NCBI GenBank assembly: GCA_021432605.1
Contig: MU271156.1
Span: forward strand, 558,001-622,000
Source of the DNA: Coniochaeta sp. PMI_546
Taxonomy: Eukaryota > Ascomycota > Sordariomycetes > Coniochaetales > Coniochaetaceae
DNA: 64,000 bases
Reading direction: 5' to 3'
Position 1 is the first letter of the stretch. Every line of letters begins with the position of its first letter. Positions 45,175-56,829 of the stretch are shown here, piece by piece. A program made the translations under genes and the position numbers. Below the pieces are notes generated by a model. The model saw only the letters and a list, made by a program, of their open reading frames with translations, was not told where the DNA came from and did not search any database.

Positions 45175-47571
45175 CTACTTTTCTCGATCCATTGGCTCGT
45201 TTGCGACATTGTACAGGCTGAAAGAATTGTGAGTAGCGAAGCTGCGGGAGGGGGAGGGGAGGCGGTTCTTATGTGCATACCTAACATCCTCGCGCTGATC
45301 CCGGTCATCACCGTTCCGGGAAGAATAAACTTCTTCAGCATGGCCCGACGGCGAGCCAGCTGGCCCGGAACTGGCAGGTGTGTCGACCACGTCATCGCCT
45401 CCGCCAGGCGCAACACTCGCGAAGGTGGGCTTCTGCCGTGGCCGCCTCCCAGCCCGGAGATCGCTCAAACGCTCGAGATAACCGTCTGGCACGTTTGTGA
45501 CGTAGCGTCCGCAGAAGACGCCAACCTCGAAGTCCTGGACCGCTGTCTCGCGCTCGACTGCCTCCAGGCATGCCGCTTTCAGGCCATGCTCACCGTCAAG
45601 GTCTAGGAAGATCACTTCGTCGGCCCCGATCGAGTCGGCTATTTCGCGCCACGTTCTGCCATATGCGATCAAGTCTTTCACGACCACGAACGTCGGTTAG
45701 TGCCACATGTCCGCTAAAGGATTCTTGGTCCGGCCAAGGTCGCTTACCGGCGCGGTCCGCGAGATCTATACCATACTGTCAAGTAATATCAGTGACATTT
45801 TCGGACTCTATGGCCAGAATGAACAACGGCACTTACGATATGCGGATGTGTGCATGCTGGCGAGCTCGAAACCACGACGACGCGAAGAGCGCCCGCTTCT
45901 CTTGCCATCTGGACTATTTGCCGTGAAGTCGTGCCGCGAACGATGCTGTCATCAACGATGATCACATTTTTGCCCCGAAACTCGGACTCTATGAGCGAGA
46001 GCTTGCGGCGAACGCTCTTTTGGCGCAGGGCTTGATCCGGCATGATAAATGTACGGTGGACATATTGATTTTTGACCAGGGCCGTTACGTACGGCTTCCC
46101 CAGCGCGGCTGCTAAGGAGGCGGCAGCAACATTGCTCGTCTGTCGATGCAAAGGTTAGCACGCGATGAAAACAGGTATCTTTGCAGGAGTACAAGTCACC
46201 TCGGGGACTGGGATGACTGAAGAGAAGCCGGTTAGCGGTGCCCAATCCGGCAAAGAATCTCATGCGCATCAGTGGAAACTTACCTGCATCAATTGCTGCC
46301 ACCTCTTTATCTCCAAGAACTTGCCTAATCTTCTTGGCCAGTTTTTCGCCCATCTTTTGGCGGCTGCGATATACAGAGATACCATCAATGCAGCTCTCTA
46401 ATCTCGCCACGTACACAAACTCGAACGAGTCCGGAGTGTAAGCGTTCGGCTTGACCACCTGACAGAAGGTCGGCGCGGCGGCGCCTTTCTGGCAGAAGAC
46501 GGCTTGCCCGGGCAGTATGTCCACGATATTGTCAAATCCAAGCTGCTTCAGCACAATCGACTCTGACGCCATGCAGTAATCTTTTACCCCAGCCAATGTC
46601 GCAGAAGGGCGTGACCCTATACAAAGGGGGCGGATGCCATTCGAGTCCCTAAGCAAATATTGATCAGTTTAGTGGTGTCAAAAATGGGGATCGGGTAGAT
46701 TGCACCTAAAACCCAGGATGCCAAAGCCCGCTATCATCGCCACGCCCGCGAACGCCCCTTCACACATAGAATACACATCGCCCAATGCAATGAAGATGTC
46801 TTCGACGTTTGCACGGGTTTTACCAAGCTTATGAAGGCCATGCGCGAAGATATTCAGGCTGCGGCCAAGAAAGTCAGCATGGAGCTATGCCAGCCCAATC
46901 GCAGGCAAGAAGAAAGGCATTAACGCACAGTAGCTCCGAGTCGGAGTCGGAGTTGATATGTCGGTGGGCATCCTCATCCAAGAACTTGCGAAGTTCCTCG
47001 GTGTTGACAAGGTTGCCGTTCACACCCATCGAAATTCCGAATGGGGAGTTGACATAGAAGGGTTGAGCTTCTGATCTAGAGTGGGGGTTTACATGATTAG
47101 GAATGGTCAAAGTGTATGATCGCGTGAAGGACGTACGCGGATGCGGTGCCCATGGTGGGATAGCGCACATGGCCCAGCCCTGGAGACATTTAGCGTTGGT
47201 ACGCAGTCGAGCAGGATTGACGTACCCATATAGCCGGGAAGCTGCTGCAGTCGTCGGCCGTCCGCGAAGACCTTGCTGGCCATCCCCAGTCCCTTACACT
47301 GTGCCACTCTGCCGCCCTGGCAGACCGCGATTCCAGCGGCATCCTGTCCTCGCTGATAAGAATGTCAGTAATCCTTGCTGCCAGAGTTGCCACTCGTCGC
47401 GATCTGGCGACCAAAGTAGTAGCATACGTGTTGCAGATAATAGAGAGATTCATGGAGGCCGACCGCGGCGGTCGTGGCGTCAGAATCGCCAAGCTGCCAG
47501 AGCTATCATCAGCGACATTCCACAGTGGCAAGGGGGAGGAATCGTACTATTATGGCTGATATCCCACACAT
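45175..47571 (-). CDS. ADE4: Amidophosphoribosyltransferase (glutamine PRPP amidotransferase), first step of purine synthesis
   Basis: Twelve exons: 47571-47548, 47493-47428, 47352-47226, 47179-47137, 47075-46929, 46858-46706, 46648-46284, 46216-46200, 46139-45837, 45775-45748, 45674-45281, 45217-45175. All phases agree; product 569 aa. It begins MCGIS, exposing the catalytic Cys2 of the class II glutamine amidotransferase domain, followed by [26 protein letters not shown] and [11 protein letters not shown]. The C-terminal phosphoribosyltransferase domain has the PRPP loop [19 protein letters not shown]. The tail ([11 protein letters not shown]) matches fungal homologues and requires the last 63-nt in-frame intron. 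It converts PRPP and glutamine to phosphoribosylamine in the cytosol. Exon 8 is only 17 nt and exon 1 only 24 nt. A cluster of GATAAG motifs lies upstream. Confidence 0.95.
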
Positions 47572-48682
47572 TGTCTTGGATGAACCCTTCAGAATTAGAA
47601 AGCTATGGAACCTGAGTATGAATGCTTCTGTAGAAAGTTCAGATCGAAAACCCAAGAACTGCGAGGGGTGAAATTTTGTTTGGAGCACTTGAAAGCCCCG
47701 ATCCCTCGGCCGCAGGAAAAATTCGTAGGGAACGATAAGATAAGGTCGATAAGATAAGGAAGGTAGCTCGACTCGCTATGTTTTTATAAGAGCTACGTGC
47801 TGCGTCCTTCAATTTATGCCGTTGGGAGGTCGCAAATTGTCACGGCGTTGATATTCGTACGCAGGGAATTCGGCTCCCGTAGGAATTGATCAATATTGTG
47901 ATATTCAAGGCTGAAGAAGGAAGAAGAAGGAACCTTCAACCTTCCTCGAGCCTGTGGGTAGAAGTACCTACTAGGGTCCTACCTTACCACCCCGGCTTTG
48001 ACGACATTTGTTGGATGAGGTCCGTGCCTAGAGGCTCTATCCTCCTATTGGACGAGCCATCCACTTTGGTGGCATATAGGTACCTTAGTTAGCCGGATCT
48101 TGGCCCACAAGGCTTGATCCTCATCATTATCACCGTTTCCATGATTGTTGGCACAACAGGTCATGAGCCCTCGCGCACTGCGCAACTGTTGTGATTTGAC
48201 GACTTCTACATCATTTGAATCAGCTCATCGAGCTCTATATTTTGCACTGCTTTTCATCAAACTTGAAGCAGATCGCACTGAATTATCGTGTCTGCGCGCA
48301 TTCTCGAGCAGCGCGCCACGAGTTTTGGGTCGTGTAGCGTCGCGTTACCCTACAAACTTCGTACAAAATATCGACAACTTCGACATCCTCAAGCCTTCAA
48401 TTGACCTTCAGAAACCCTCAATTGCGCGTATATACGCTCATTTGACAAGATTTGACACTCAGAACCTTCCTTTTGAAGGGAGTAGTCCTTGATACGGTCC
48501 AGTCAGTCATCTCCACTCATCAGTTACCCTTACTTCTTTCGGCTGCACATCTTCCTTGCTGTTCGACTGCTTTTCAGTGGCACAACAACATTTCATTTCT
48601 TATCTGGACATTCTTGAGGTCTTTGTGAGAGCGAATTACACCTGGACCATAGCTGACGGACCTCTTCGTCGGCCGTCTGAAA
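47572..48682. other. Divergent upstream region of ADE4 and the zinc-finger/exonuclease gene
   Basis: 1.1 kb of non-coding sequence between divergent starts, including the GATAAG cluster and, on the minus strand, a TATAAAAA at 47781-47788. No further gene is supported. Confidence 0.45.
47734..47758 (+). promoter_or_regulatory. Cluster of four GATAAG motifs upstream of ADE4
   Basis: GATAAGATAAGG occurs twice, 2 nt apart, giving GATAAG at 47734, 47739, 47748 and 47753. GATA-type zinc-finger regulators (AreA/NIT2 and others) bind HGATAR, usually at two or more closely spaced sites. The cluster lies 163-188 nt before the ADE4 start codon and just downstream of a minus-strand TATAAAAA. Confidence 0.5.
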
Positions 48683-51520
48683 ATGGAGGCGATGGCTTCG
48701 TCGAATTTGGCTCGAAGCGTACCTCTGCCGCGAGACTTGATTTAGAAGATCGAATCCGCCGGCGAAGCGCGCAAGACAACATCAAATCCTTCTGAAGGCG
48801 GCTCAATCGAAGCGGCTGTTCATCCTTCGAGTCAGTTTATCCCCAACATGGCTTTGTCCAAAGTCGCAGCATCTGACATTGACTTGCAGCAGATGAGGTG
48901 TCCAAAAAGACTGCTTGGCGCATTTTACATGCGAGATATGCATCGGTACGCACCGTGTATCCTGATCCCGACAAGCCGCCTACAAAATACTCCAAAGCCG
49001 TTGCTCCTTTTGCCGATCTGAAGCCACGGTGTGGAAACCCCTGAGAAGAGCAATCTCAAGCGCCACCGTTTCGGATGTATGCAAGTAATGAGGCTTCCAA
49101 TCTCAAGGCTGGATTATTCCAAGTCTGTGGAACTCCTGCGATCACACCTTGTCAGCTATGCGCAGATGGAAAAGGCCGCTGGACGACTTGCGTTGTCTGC
49201 GCCGATCATTCTCCCACCGATGCATTAAGGGGAGCGTGCGCCTGCTCTCACTACAACGGTCGTGGCAGCTTCTGTTCTTTCAAAAAGGAGCTTGCTGTCA
49301 GGACCATGGCCATTGCTCAAAAGTCTCTCGACACCGTCATTCCCAATACGGCCTCGACCAAGAGCGATCCTGTACCTGCGAAAACGAGGAAGCGGAAAAA
49401 TCAGTCGACCGACGAGGGAGAACGCGTCTCGAAGAAGATCAAGGGTGATATTGCCTCGGAAGACCAAAACGGCTTGGTACGGCAAACTGACCGGTGCCAT
49501 CGATGCGAGCGACTTGTACCCCTTGACGAAGTGAACACTCACAAGAGAGTGTGCGAGATGTGGTTTTGCTGGACATGTAAAGGCCGGATGCCCAAGAAAG
49601 ATCGAAAACAACATCTTCAGGGTTGTGGACTCGTCAGCAATAACTTGCGGCAGATGCCGAACCCGCGTTCCAAGGACCCAATATACCGCTCACCTCCAAG
49701 ACTGCGCCATGTGGTTTTGTCGGTCATGTAAAACAAGCATGGCGAAGAAGGACTCCAAGGAGCATTCGAAGACATGTGGACCGCAACCCACAAAGGCATG
49801 CACCAAGTGTCGAGCAAATGTCCCTCGTGCCGATCACGAGGCGCATTACAAGGAGTGCAAGATGTGGCGTTGCAGACGCCCGGGTTGTGGGAAGATCATG
49901 CCTGTTGGAGATCAGCCTCTGCATCTTCTTCTATGGGATCCCGATCTCAAGCGCTGTCGAGACAAGCACGAAGACGGTCTCAAGCTCGTGGCGCCCCCGG
50001 TGAAGCTTACTTGCTACAAATGCCACAAGAAAGTACCGAATCTCGATGAACACATCTTGACCTGCGGATTTTGGAGATGTCCACGGTGTCAACTATCGCA
50101 CCTCGTTGCGAATAAGGCAACTCACACCGAGGAATGCACCAAAGCCTTCCCAGCGTGGTGCAAGCACTGCTTCAGGTACATGTCAGCGCCCGACTTCGAG
50201 AGGCATCGAGGAGCTTGTAGCTTTCAAATGTGCCCACAATGCAGATCTCGCGTGCGCAAAGAGAAAATCGACACACACATCAAAGAGTGCAGGCGCACCC
50301 TATGTTCGATCTGCCGCAATGCTTTCGATATTGACCAGACGCACGAGTGTTTGGCCAGGAGATTGTCCGGTCTGTCTTGGAAATTTCCACCGCGATAAGG
50401 AAACAGAGCATGTTGCGGAATGCACTGGTCCAAAACCAGTTGTGTTCAAGTACACGGCAGCTCAAATTGGACGCGAGGCTGGGCCGACATCGAGGACTTT
50501 GCTATCTCCGTCATTGAAGTATCCACTCCTGCTGGGCTGCAAAGAGACCATGATACCGTGGCTCGAACAGCCTGCGAACACCATGGTGGCTGACTTTGAG
50601 TTCTTTCCACTATCTGGAGGTGGAGTATTCCCTCTTCAAATAGCCATTGCTGACGGATACTGCAATTGGATCATCCCTCCTACTAATATTAGTTACGAAA
50701 CCACGAAAGGGGAACTCCTTGAAAGGGCAAAGATGATGATGTCGACGAAAACCCGCTACATGGGACTAGCCTTGATAAATAAGTTTCATCCCGGTGACCC
50801 GAGATGATTTAACAGAAGGCCTGACTTTCGTTGAGATTGGAGATATTTTCCAACAATACGTTGAGGTTTGTCATTACAAGACGAGTCGTACAAGATTTGC
50901 CGTCTGGGCCACGGGCGCTGATTAAGCTTCTATAGGTTCATGGCGCCGTGAAGAACTTCATCAGCTGGGATACTTCCAAATGCGACTACACTTGCTTGTC
51001 GTATATACTCAATCAGGCGAACAAGCAACACCTGCTTCCTCCAATCCTGGGGTACACTTGCAAACCCATCGCCTGGTGGCGCCATCTGCGGCGAAACCTT
51101 GAGTCGACCGGTGAAGATATGTCACTCTGTCTCAGCCACCTGTATTGGACAGTTTTCCCCGAGGACAGGGCACTTGCTTTACGGGCCCATGACGCAGGAT
51201 GCGACGTCATCATGGCATATCGACTAGTCTTCACTTATCTTCGAAGGGCCTTAGGCATGCCCTTGCCCGGGAAGATCGAGTCTCTCATCTCGACGAACAA
51301 GTTCCAGGCGAACTACTGGCGGCTCAGTGATGGAGAGGCAAAGGAGCTTCTGGCGCGCCTCCAAACGACTCCACTCAGCGTGTTGAATCAAACTCTCGGA
51401 GGCCAGGGCCAACAACTCGGCGGCAGTGATGAAGCGGAAGGCGCCGAGAACTTCCACGACGACATATTCGAAGTTCTAAGCGAGGATGAAGGCGATCATA
51501 CGGACAGCACGGGCAATTGA
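48683..51520 (+). pseudogene. DUF3716 + zinc-finger array + DEDDh exonuclease-like gene, split across frames
   Basis: A recognisable domain order runs over 2.8 kb. From ATG 48683 an in-frame TAG at 48743-48745 interrupts the N-terminus. Introns 48831-48889 and probably 49030-49086 then lead into a Cys-rich DUF3716-like block (ACACSHYNGRGSFCSF, nt 49110-49290). An array of Cys/His fingers follows (nt 49490-50430; repeat pattern CxxC..VP...H...C.MWxC..C). The C-terminal domain has DEDDh nuclease motifs: DxE in MVADFEF (nt 50592-50600), CDYTCL and HDAGCD (nt 51188-51205). Intron 50866-50935 precedes the last exon. The frame changes by +1 near 49626-49645, 50349-50363 and 50788-50796, with no possible intron at those places. 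Either a decayed gene, sequencing errors or recoding; decay is most likely. A 3'-5' exonuclease role is inferred only from motifs. Confidence 0.6.
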
Positions 51521-51802
51521 CCTCGAGCCTTTTCCTGTTAGGGCCAGCCACAGCGGCATAGGGCCGGCGGGACATTCGTATACAACCGGTTGGACGGCCA
51601 CAGATGGATCACTCGTCTTAATGTGTCGGGCGTCACCCAGCTTTGGGACGTCTGGCGAGTGATTGCTGGGATATGGAGGCCATTGCCGGTTGACGCTCGA
51701 ATGAGAGTGCGACCCCTGACCCAGGTCCAGATGCGCCTGGGCAGTAGACTCTGAGGCTTTGCCGTCCACGACCCGGTGAGTTGAAGGGCGAGCTTTGGTC
51801 AT
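51476..51802 (-). CDS. Possible small gene, 108 aa, overlapping the exonuclease 3' end
   Basis: A frame from ATG 51802 encodes a Ser/His/Pro-rich protein (MTKARPSTHRVVDGK) with no recognised domain. It is supported mainly by a TATAAAG element at 51941-51947 on the same strand, about 140 nt upstream, and an uninterrupted frame. Its last 45 nt overlap the end of the exonuclease-like frame on the opposite strand. The low-complexity composition weakens the call. Confidence 0.3.
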   Translation of the reverse strand: MTKARPSTHRVVDGKASESTAQAHLDLGQGSHSHSSVNRQWPPYPSNHSPDVPKLGDARHIKTSDPSVAVQPVVYECPAGPMPLWLALTGKGSRSIARAVRMIAFILA

Positions 51803-51985
51803 GGTGCTTTGTGCGGTTCGAGTGCCGAAAAGTAGATGCAGCTTCCTAACCTAGGAGGACGAGGTCAAAAATGTACTGTTATGTCCAGCCTATTGAGCTT
51901 GGGGTGCTTGCTTGGTCTTAGATGGTGGTGGCAACTGCCACTTTATACTCCAGTTTTGGGGTTTGGGGGGCGTGATCTCATCAAC

Positions 51986-52315
51986 TTAGCTGGCATACCT
52001 TCGATTGGCTGTGCTCAAGTTCGGAGGGTTGGAGATTAATGTCCTGGTAAGCGTCGTGGAGTCATTATGGGGCGTGTCCTCGAAGTGCAGAGTTGCTCTT
52101 GCATCACGAGGTAAAGAGGAGAGGATCTTCTTGAGAGCCGGAATGCTATTCCCGCCTTGGGAGCAGCCGTAGTCAATCACGGTGAGGTGCTGGCTTTCCG
52201 CATGAGTGGGCAGCAGGTCCAAGCTGGCAGCACAGCGGCGCACTGGATCTCGCAACGCTCGTTGTACTCTCGCGCCGCGCATTGCTATGCGAGCTTCCTG
52301 CTGTGGGGAAGCCAT
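51986..52315 (-). pseudogene. N-terminal fragment of a SABATH-like SAM methyltransferase
   Basis: The frame from ATG 52315 encodes 109 aa with a SAM-binding motif I (LTVIDYGCSQGGNSIPAL) followed by LHFEDTPHNDSTTLTRTL, the equivalent of the acidic motif and LPxND segment of SABATH-type carboxyl methyltransferases. Such enzymes are normally about 350 aa and continue with a FYxxLFP-type block. None of that is found in the 500 nt downstream, where a different, unrelated frame and TATA element occur. A GTATGC donor sits near the end (AAGG-TATGCC), so a lost following exon is possible. Best read as a truncated remnant; the N-terminal extent appears intact. Confidence 0.5.
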
Positions 52316-55300
52316 CGTGAGGTATTGCTACCGTGTCAGTACCTTGGTTGACGATTAGTGGCTGGACACGCGGCAGGAGGTGAAAAGCCGCTGAGCTGAG
52401 TGAACTGAGTCTGGCGGTGAAGCAAGCTGATTATGTATCTCTGGTTCCGCTCGTCTAACATCTCCAACTCGAGGGTGTGCTCAGTCACAGTTGCCATGAT
52501 TGGTCATGATCCAAGACTACGACCCCCGATCCGGACTATAAATCCGACCGAAAGACATAAAGCTTTCCTGCCTTAGCTACCTTGTCTAGAGCCTAATGGC
52601 CGAGATTGCTCCTGTTGGAGGCTTCAAAGTTTCAAGTATTAGTCTCTGCACTGATTGCTGACGGCATTGAGCCCTAAGACGTTGTGTCTGGCGGATAAGA
52701 CTTTGATTCCACAAGACTAGGATGATACGAGGAGGATCCACCATTATTGGGCTATGAGTCCAGATATTCAAGTGACAATATGCTGCGACCCTGCGGCAAC
52801 GATTCGTGCAGCTTACCTCATCCGCATATGATGTGTACGCAGTAATTAGCGTAGAGTGGATTGACACTTATCATGCTTGTGACGTCCATAATCATACTTT
52901 CCAGTCCACTTGAGCTTATTCCGACCGATGGCACTAGGAAGTGAAGCGCGATACATACTTGGCGATCAACAGTGCCCACCCTGTGTAAGTAGCTCGATGT
53001 AGCCGGGCGTGTCACTGGGTCATATCACGGAAGCTCGACTCTATTATCTTGCTGTGATTAATCCGGGAGACTTGACGAGCTACCCTACTACCGTCTTGGT
53101 CGAGGGTTCCATCTGCCAGGGGTCTGATATGGTCGGATGACTGCTCATCATGGACAAGGTGTGACAAGCCGATAAGCATACAGACGAGCCGTGATTCGAC
53201 TATGTTGTGTGAGATCCTATAATATATGGCGCATAGTTCGAGTTAAACCCATCCAATTATTCTTCTTGTGTTGTGGAACATAACGAGTCCTTCAAACTCT
53301 TTCCGACAGAGGTAACATACAGTCATCTCACGGCCCACGAGGCGAGATGCTTGGATCCTTGCAATGAAATACTTGTTTGATGTATCTCGAGGAGTCGAAA
53401 GATGGGCAGGTGCGGAATTCGAAGACGCCGGCAGATGAGGCACTATTGTTGGGTACGAGTGGCTGGTAATCATCAAGACGGAAGTTGATAGAACTTGACC
53501 CTTTGTTTCCACAACAATCTGTGCTCGACGAGCTTACGTCTTCCGTCTTGGCCTTTGGCATCTGACGCCCACCAATTGCGTACCTTAAGGTAAGGTTAAT
53601 TGATGACCAAGGTACCAATGACATTTACTACCAAAGCCGGGTTTTCCGCGTGTTTCGCACAGGTCGCATCTTCGACTGTCTTGGACAACGACATGTCCAA
53701 GTGAGCTGATTTTTTCAGTGATCAGCACCGTAGTCAACGATTAAACATGAAAGTAAGTCTTGGGGGATACTTTCATTCTTGCTGCACAGACCTGATACAA
53801 CTGCAGATCACACTCCCCGTATCGCTGTTGATGCGCTCGTGACGATATTCACGACTGGCCGGAGAGTACGAGTCGAAAATTGACCCCCAGTGGATAATAC
53901 ATGACTTGTATCTCGTGAAGTCGACGTTCGAATCTGAAATCTGAAACTGGATAGCAGTAGCAAGCAGAGGCCGGCATAGTAATGCAGCTATATGTCGAGA
54001 CAGGGGTTATATGCACAAGTAGGTATATGTGCAGATCCGATATAGCTGGGCACCGCCTTTGCAGGGCCACACCGCAACAAAACTGAGGCACGAGTCCAAT
54101 TTTATCACAACTCGTACTCCTTCGGTGTCTGCAATGCGTGTCGGTGTGTTGTCAAGTCGTCACGGTGGAGGTCATCCGGCTCATTCCCTCGAGCTGAGCT
54201 TTCCCTGATCATGACTTGACCACCGTCCTGCATATTCCAAGAGCCACCAAACCTGCCTATATAGGTTATTTTCGTACCGCATACCCCTTTTTTGGTCTCT
54301 TTTTATGTCTACATGTTGCGTCTATGGACCGGGGCTGTGCTCCGAAGGGTTTAGTGAAAAGCGAAATGTGACAGTTTCCAAGCGCCCGATGGCCGCGAGC
54401 TGCAATGTCTTGCAGGGCTGATGCACACATGGTTGTCCCGCGCCCAGTAACCTGTCGACACATGTTAGCGTCACTGCCGCATTGGGACCGGTGCTTACAC
54501 CCGGATCACCGCTCCAGCGCAATTCGTTGGCCGTGGTGGTTGCGTCGTCGACAGAATAGGCTGCATCCGCACCTTTTTCTGGAACCAGTCTACAACGTCA
54601 GAGGCCTGTCCTAAATGCCCTGGGAGCGATCCGACAGGAAGGGGAGAGAATTGGCCATCAAGATGGGGGGCACACGACTTTTTCTTCCCCAGAGTTTTGT
54701 CATTGCCTTTGTCCAAGTCTGTCTACTGCTCATAAATGCGACTCTGTCTATGGGTTCCGAGTCCCGTGAAATCGTCAGATTGATCGGCAAGCACTTGTGG
54801 CATCCCGAACCGTCCGTCAAGCCACCCGGTCACAGTCGTCACATTTGAAGCCAGACAGACCCCGACAATCCCTTCCCCCTTGAAAAGAGTCCACAGTAGC
54901 TGCAAGTCGGCCTGTTCCGGCCTAATCTTCGCCACCAGAACCCGGTTTGACTCGTCGATTGTCGAAACATGAGCCGTGAAGCGGACAACATATCACATTA
55001 CACCTATCCACCCTCCACCCTTCACCTTCACCGGCTTCATGTACATTCTGTCACCAACAGCTCGTCAAATTCAGACCACCGCTTCCTCACTTCTGGCCGC
55101 CTGTAATTACACCTTGCTCGCCTGATCCATCAGACCGGCGACCCGAAGCCGGTGATTCGAAACTGAATCAGCACCACCTACACAAAGGAGGACCCAGCCT
55201 CGTTTTCTCACCGTAGTTCGTCTGACAGAGTTGCTTCATACCATGTCAAGGGGACCTCGACTTCACTTTCGATTCACTAGCTGGGGGTTGACAACATACA

Positions 55301-55559
55301 TACAGAGGCGTCTGATTCATTTCGAAAACACAATTTCTCCATTTCACTTCGCGTTGTAAACACTTCGGAAAAAGCGACAGGCGTTAGCGAGTTTCCTGCA
55401 ATAAATAGCATTCATTGATCCTTTCGTTCATCGATCCTTTCAGAATTCCACTTCTCTCTCTCTCACACACAAGGAACCTAAATCTTCAAACTCCAAAAAA
55501 CCCTTGCATCAAGTCTTCTCTCCTTCAGCAACACCAAGACCTCATTTTCTACTCCGACC
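52316..55559. other. Long gene-poor stretch
   Basis: 3.2 kb with no supportable gene on either strand. Short frames (53243-53624 minus, 54266-54463 minus, 54615-54848 plus) lack domains and splicing partners. The last 200 nt are CT-rich with an ATAAATAG element near 55398 and probably form the promoter and leader of the acetyltransferase gene. Confidence 0.4.
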
Positions 55560-56829
55560 ATGGGATCCACCATGGAGCTCACCGGGGCCGCGGAAGACAA
55601 CCTCGCGCGAGCCGTATCCTTCCCGGCAGGCAACGACGACTTCCGAGCCGCCCGTAACGACTGCGCCCGCGCCTGCCGACGCTTCAACGACACGCCCGAG
55701 GATGCCGCGCCTGAGATCCGCTGCAAGCGATGGCTAGAGTAAGTTCGACCCCGAAATCCTCGGCCTCCAAAGGTCAAAGAAGACATGAGTCGCCTGTGTA
55801 TCATCGCGCCAGTCCATAACCAAGATGCCCCACGACACCATATCCCGGACTCCTCTAAACCATCCCTCAACCTCGTTTTCCCCCATCATCCACACCCCGT
55901 GATCTCTCTCTCCGGCTAACAAAGTAAACCCCCCCACCAGCATAATCTCCCCCAACCGCCCGGCCCAAACCCCCGACAACGCCACGACCCTGGACATGAC
56001 CTTCCGCGACCCGACCCTCGTCCCCGCCGCCCCCTTCGTCAAGCCCCCGCTGCACATGGACTACGGCCTGCGCGTGCGCGTCGGCGGCAGCACCTTCATC
56101 AACCGCTACTGCATGATAATGGACACCCCCGTGGCGGACGTCGTCATCGGCGAGCGCTGCAACATCGGCCCCCACTGCGCCATCCTGAGCGTCGGACACC
56201 CCGTGGTGGTGGGCGAGAGGACGAGTAAGCGGAGCAGTACCGGCAGGGAGGTGAGGATCGGGGATGGGGTTTGGATTGGGGCGAGGGTGACCATTATGTG
56301 AGTATTTTGTCCGAGGTGGAATGAGCAGGATGAGGTTGGTGTGGGAGGGGAAAAGAAGGTGTGCTAATTTTTGTTGGACAGGGGCGGGGTGACGATCGGC
56401 GACGGAGCGGTAATCGGGGCTTGCAGCCTTGTCACGCGGAGTATCCCGCCGCGAGCCCTGGCGTACGGCGTGCCGGCCGAGGTGAACCGGATTCTCGACG
56501 AGGATGAGAAGGTTGACGAGGAGGAGGCGAGCGTCGAGACGCTCGAGGAGGCGCTGAGGCTCAGGTCGAGGGAGACGACGCCCGTGCCGGCGCACATGGA
56601 GGGCGGTGGTGACATGGCCAAGTCCTCGCGGAGCATCTACGAGCGGCCCCGTCGCGATCGGAGCCAGCAGCACCTTGGCGTTAGGGACAGTCACGGGATG
56701 ACGCGGGCCGAGATCTTGGCGCTCGTTGCGCTGGCTGTGTCGTTCATGGGGTGCTTTTTCTTCGTCGCGCTGCTTGTGGTGACCAAGTGGGAGAGTGTCG
56801 CGCCGTTACCGAGGATCAGGGATCTGTAA
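55560..56829 (+). CDS. Maltose/galactoside O-acetyltransferase-like hexapeptide enzyme with C-terminal membrane anchor
   Basis: Three exons (55560-55738, 55941-56297, 56382-56829), with introns of 202 and 84 nt, encode 327 aa. Residues about 15-65 form the maltose-acetyltransferase N-terminal helix pair ([14 protein letters not shown]). The left-handed beta-helix follows with hexapeptide repeats: [59 protein letters not shown]; the catalytic His is in SVGHPV. Unlike bacterial homologues it has a C-terminal extension with a transmembrane helix ([20 protein letters not shown]), so the enzyme is probably membrane-attached. It would transfer acetyl from acetyl-CoA to a sugar hydroxyl. The first intron is unusually long for this window. 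Confidence 0.88.

Noticed and set aside
45088-45606. Plus-strand 172-codon frame over the ADE4 3' end
   Set aside because: Antisense to conserved ADE4 exons 11 and 12; no independent support.
53890-53950. GTTCGAATC resembling a tRNA B box
   Set aside because: No matching A box or cloverleaf stems at the correct distance.
55440-55500. CT-rich tract with repeated GATCCTTTC words
   Set aside because: Typical pyrimidine-rich fungal leader/promoter sequence of the acetyltransferase gene.
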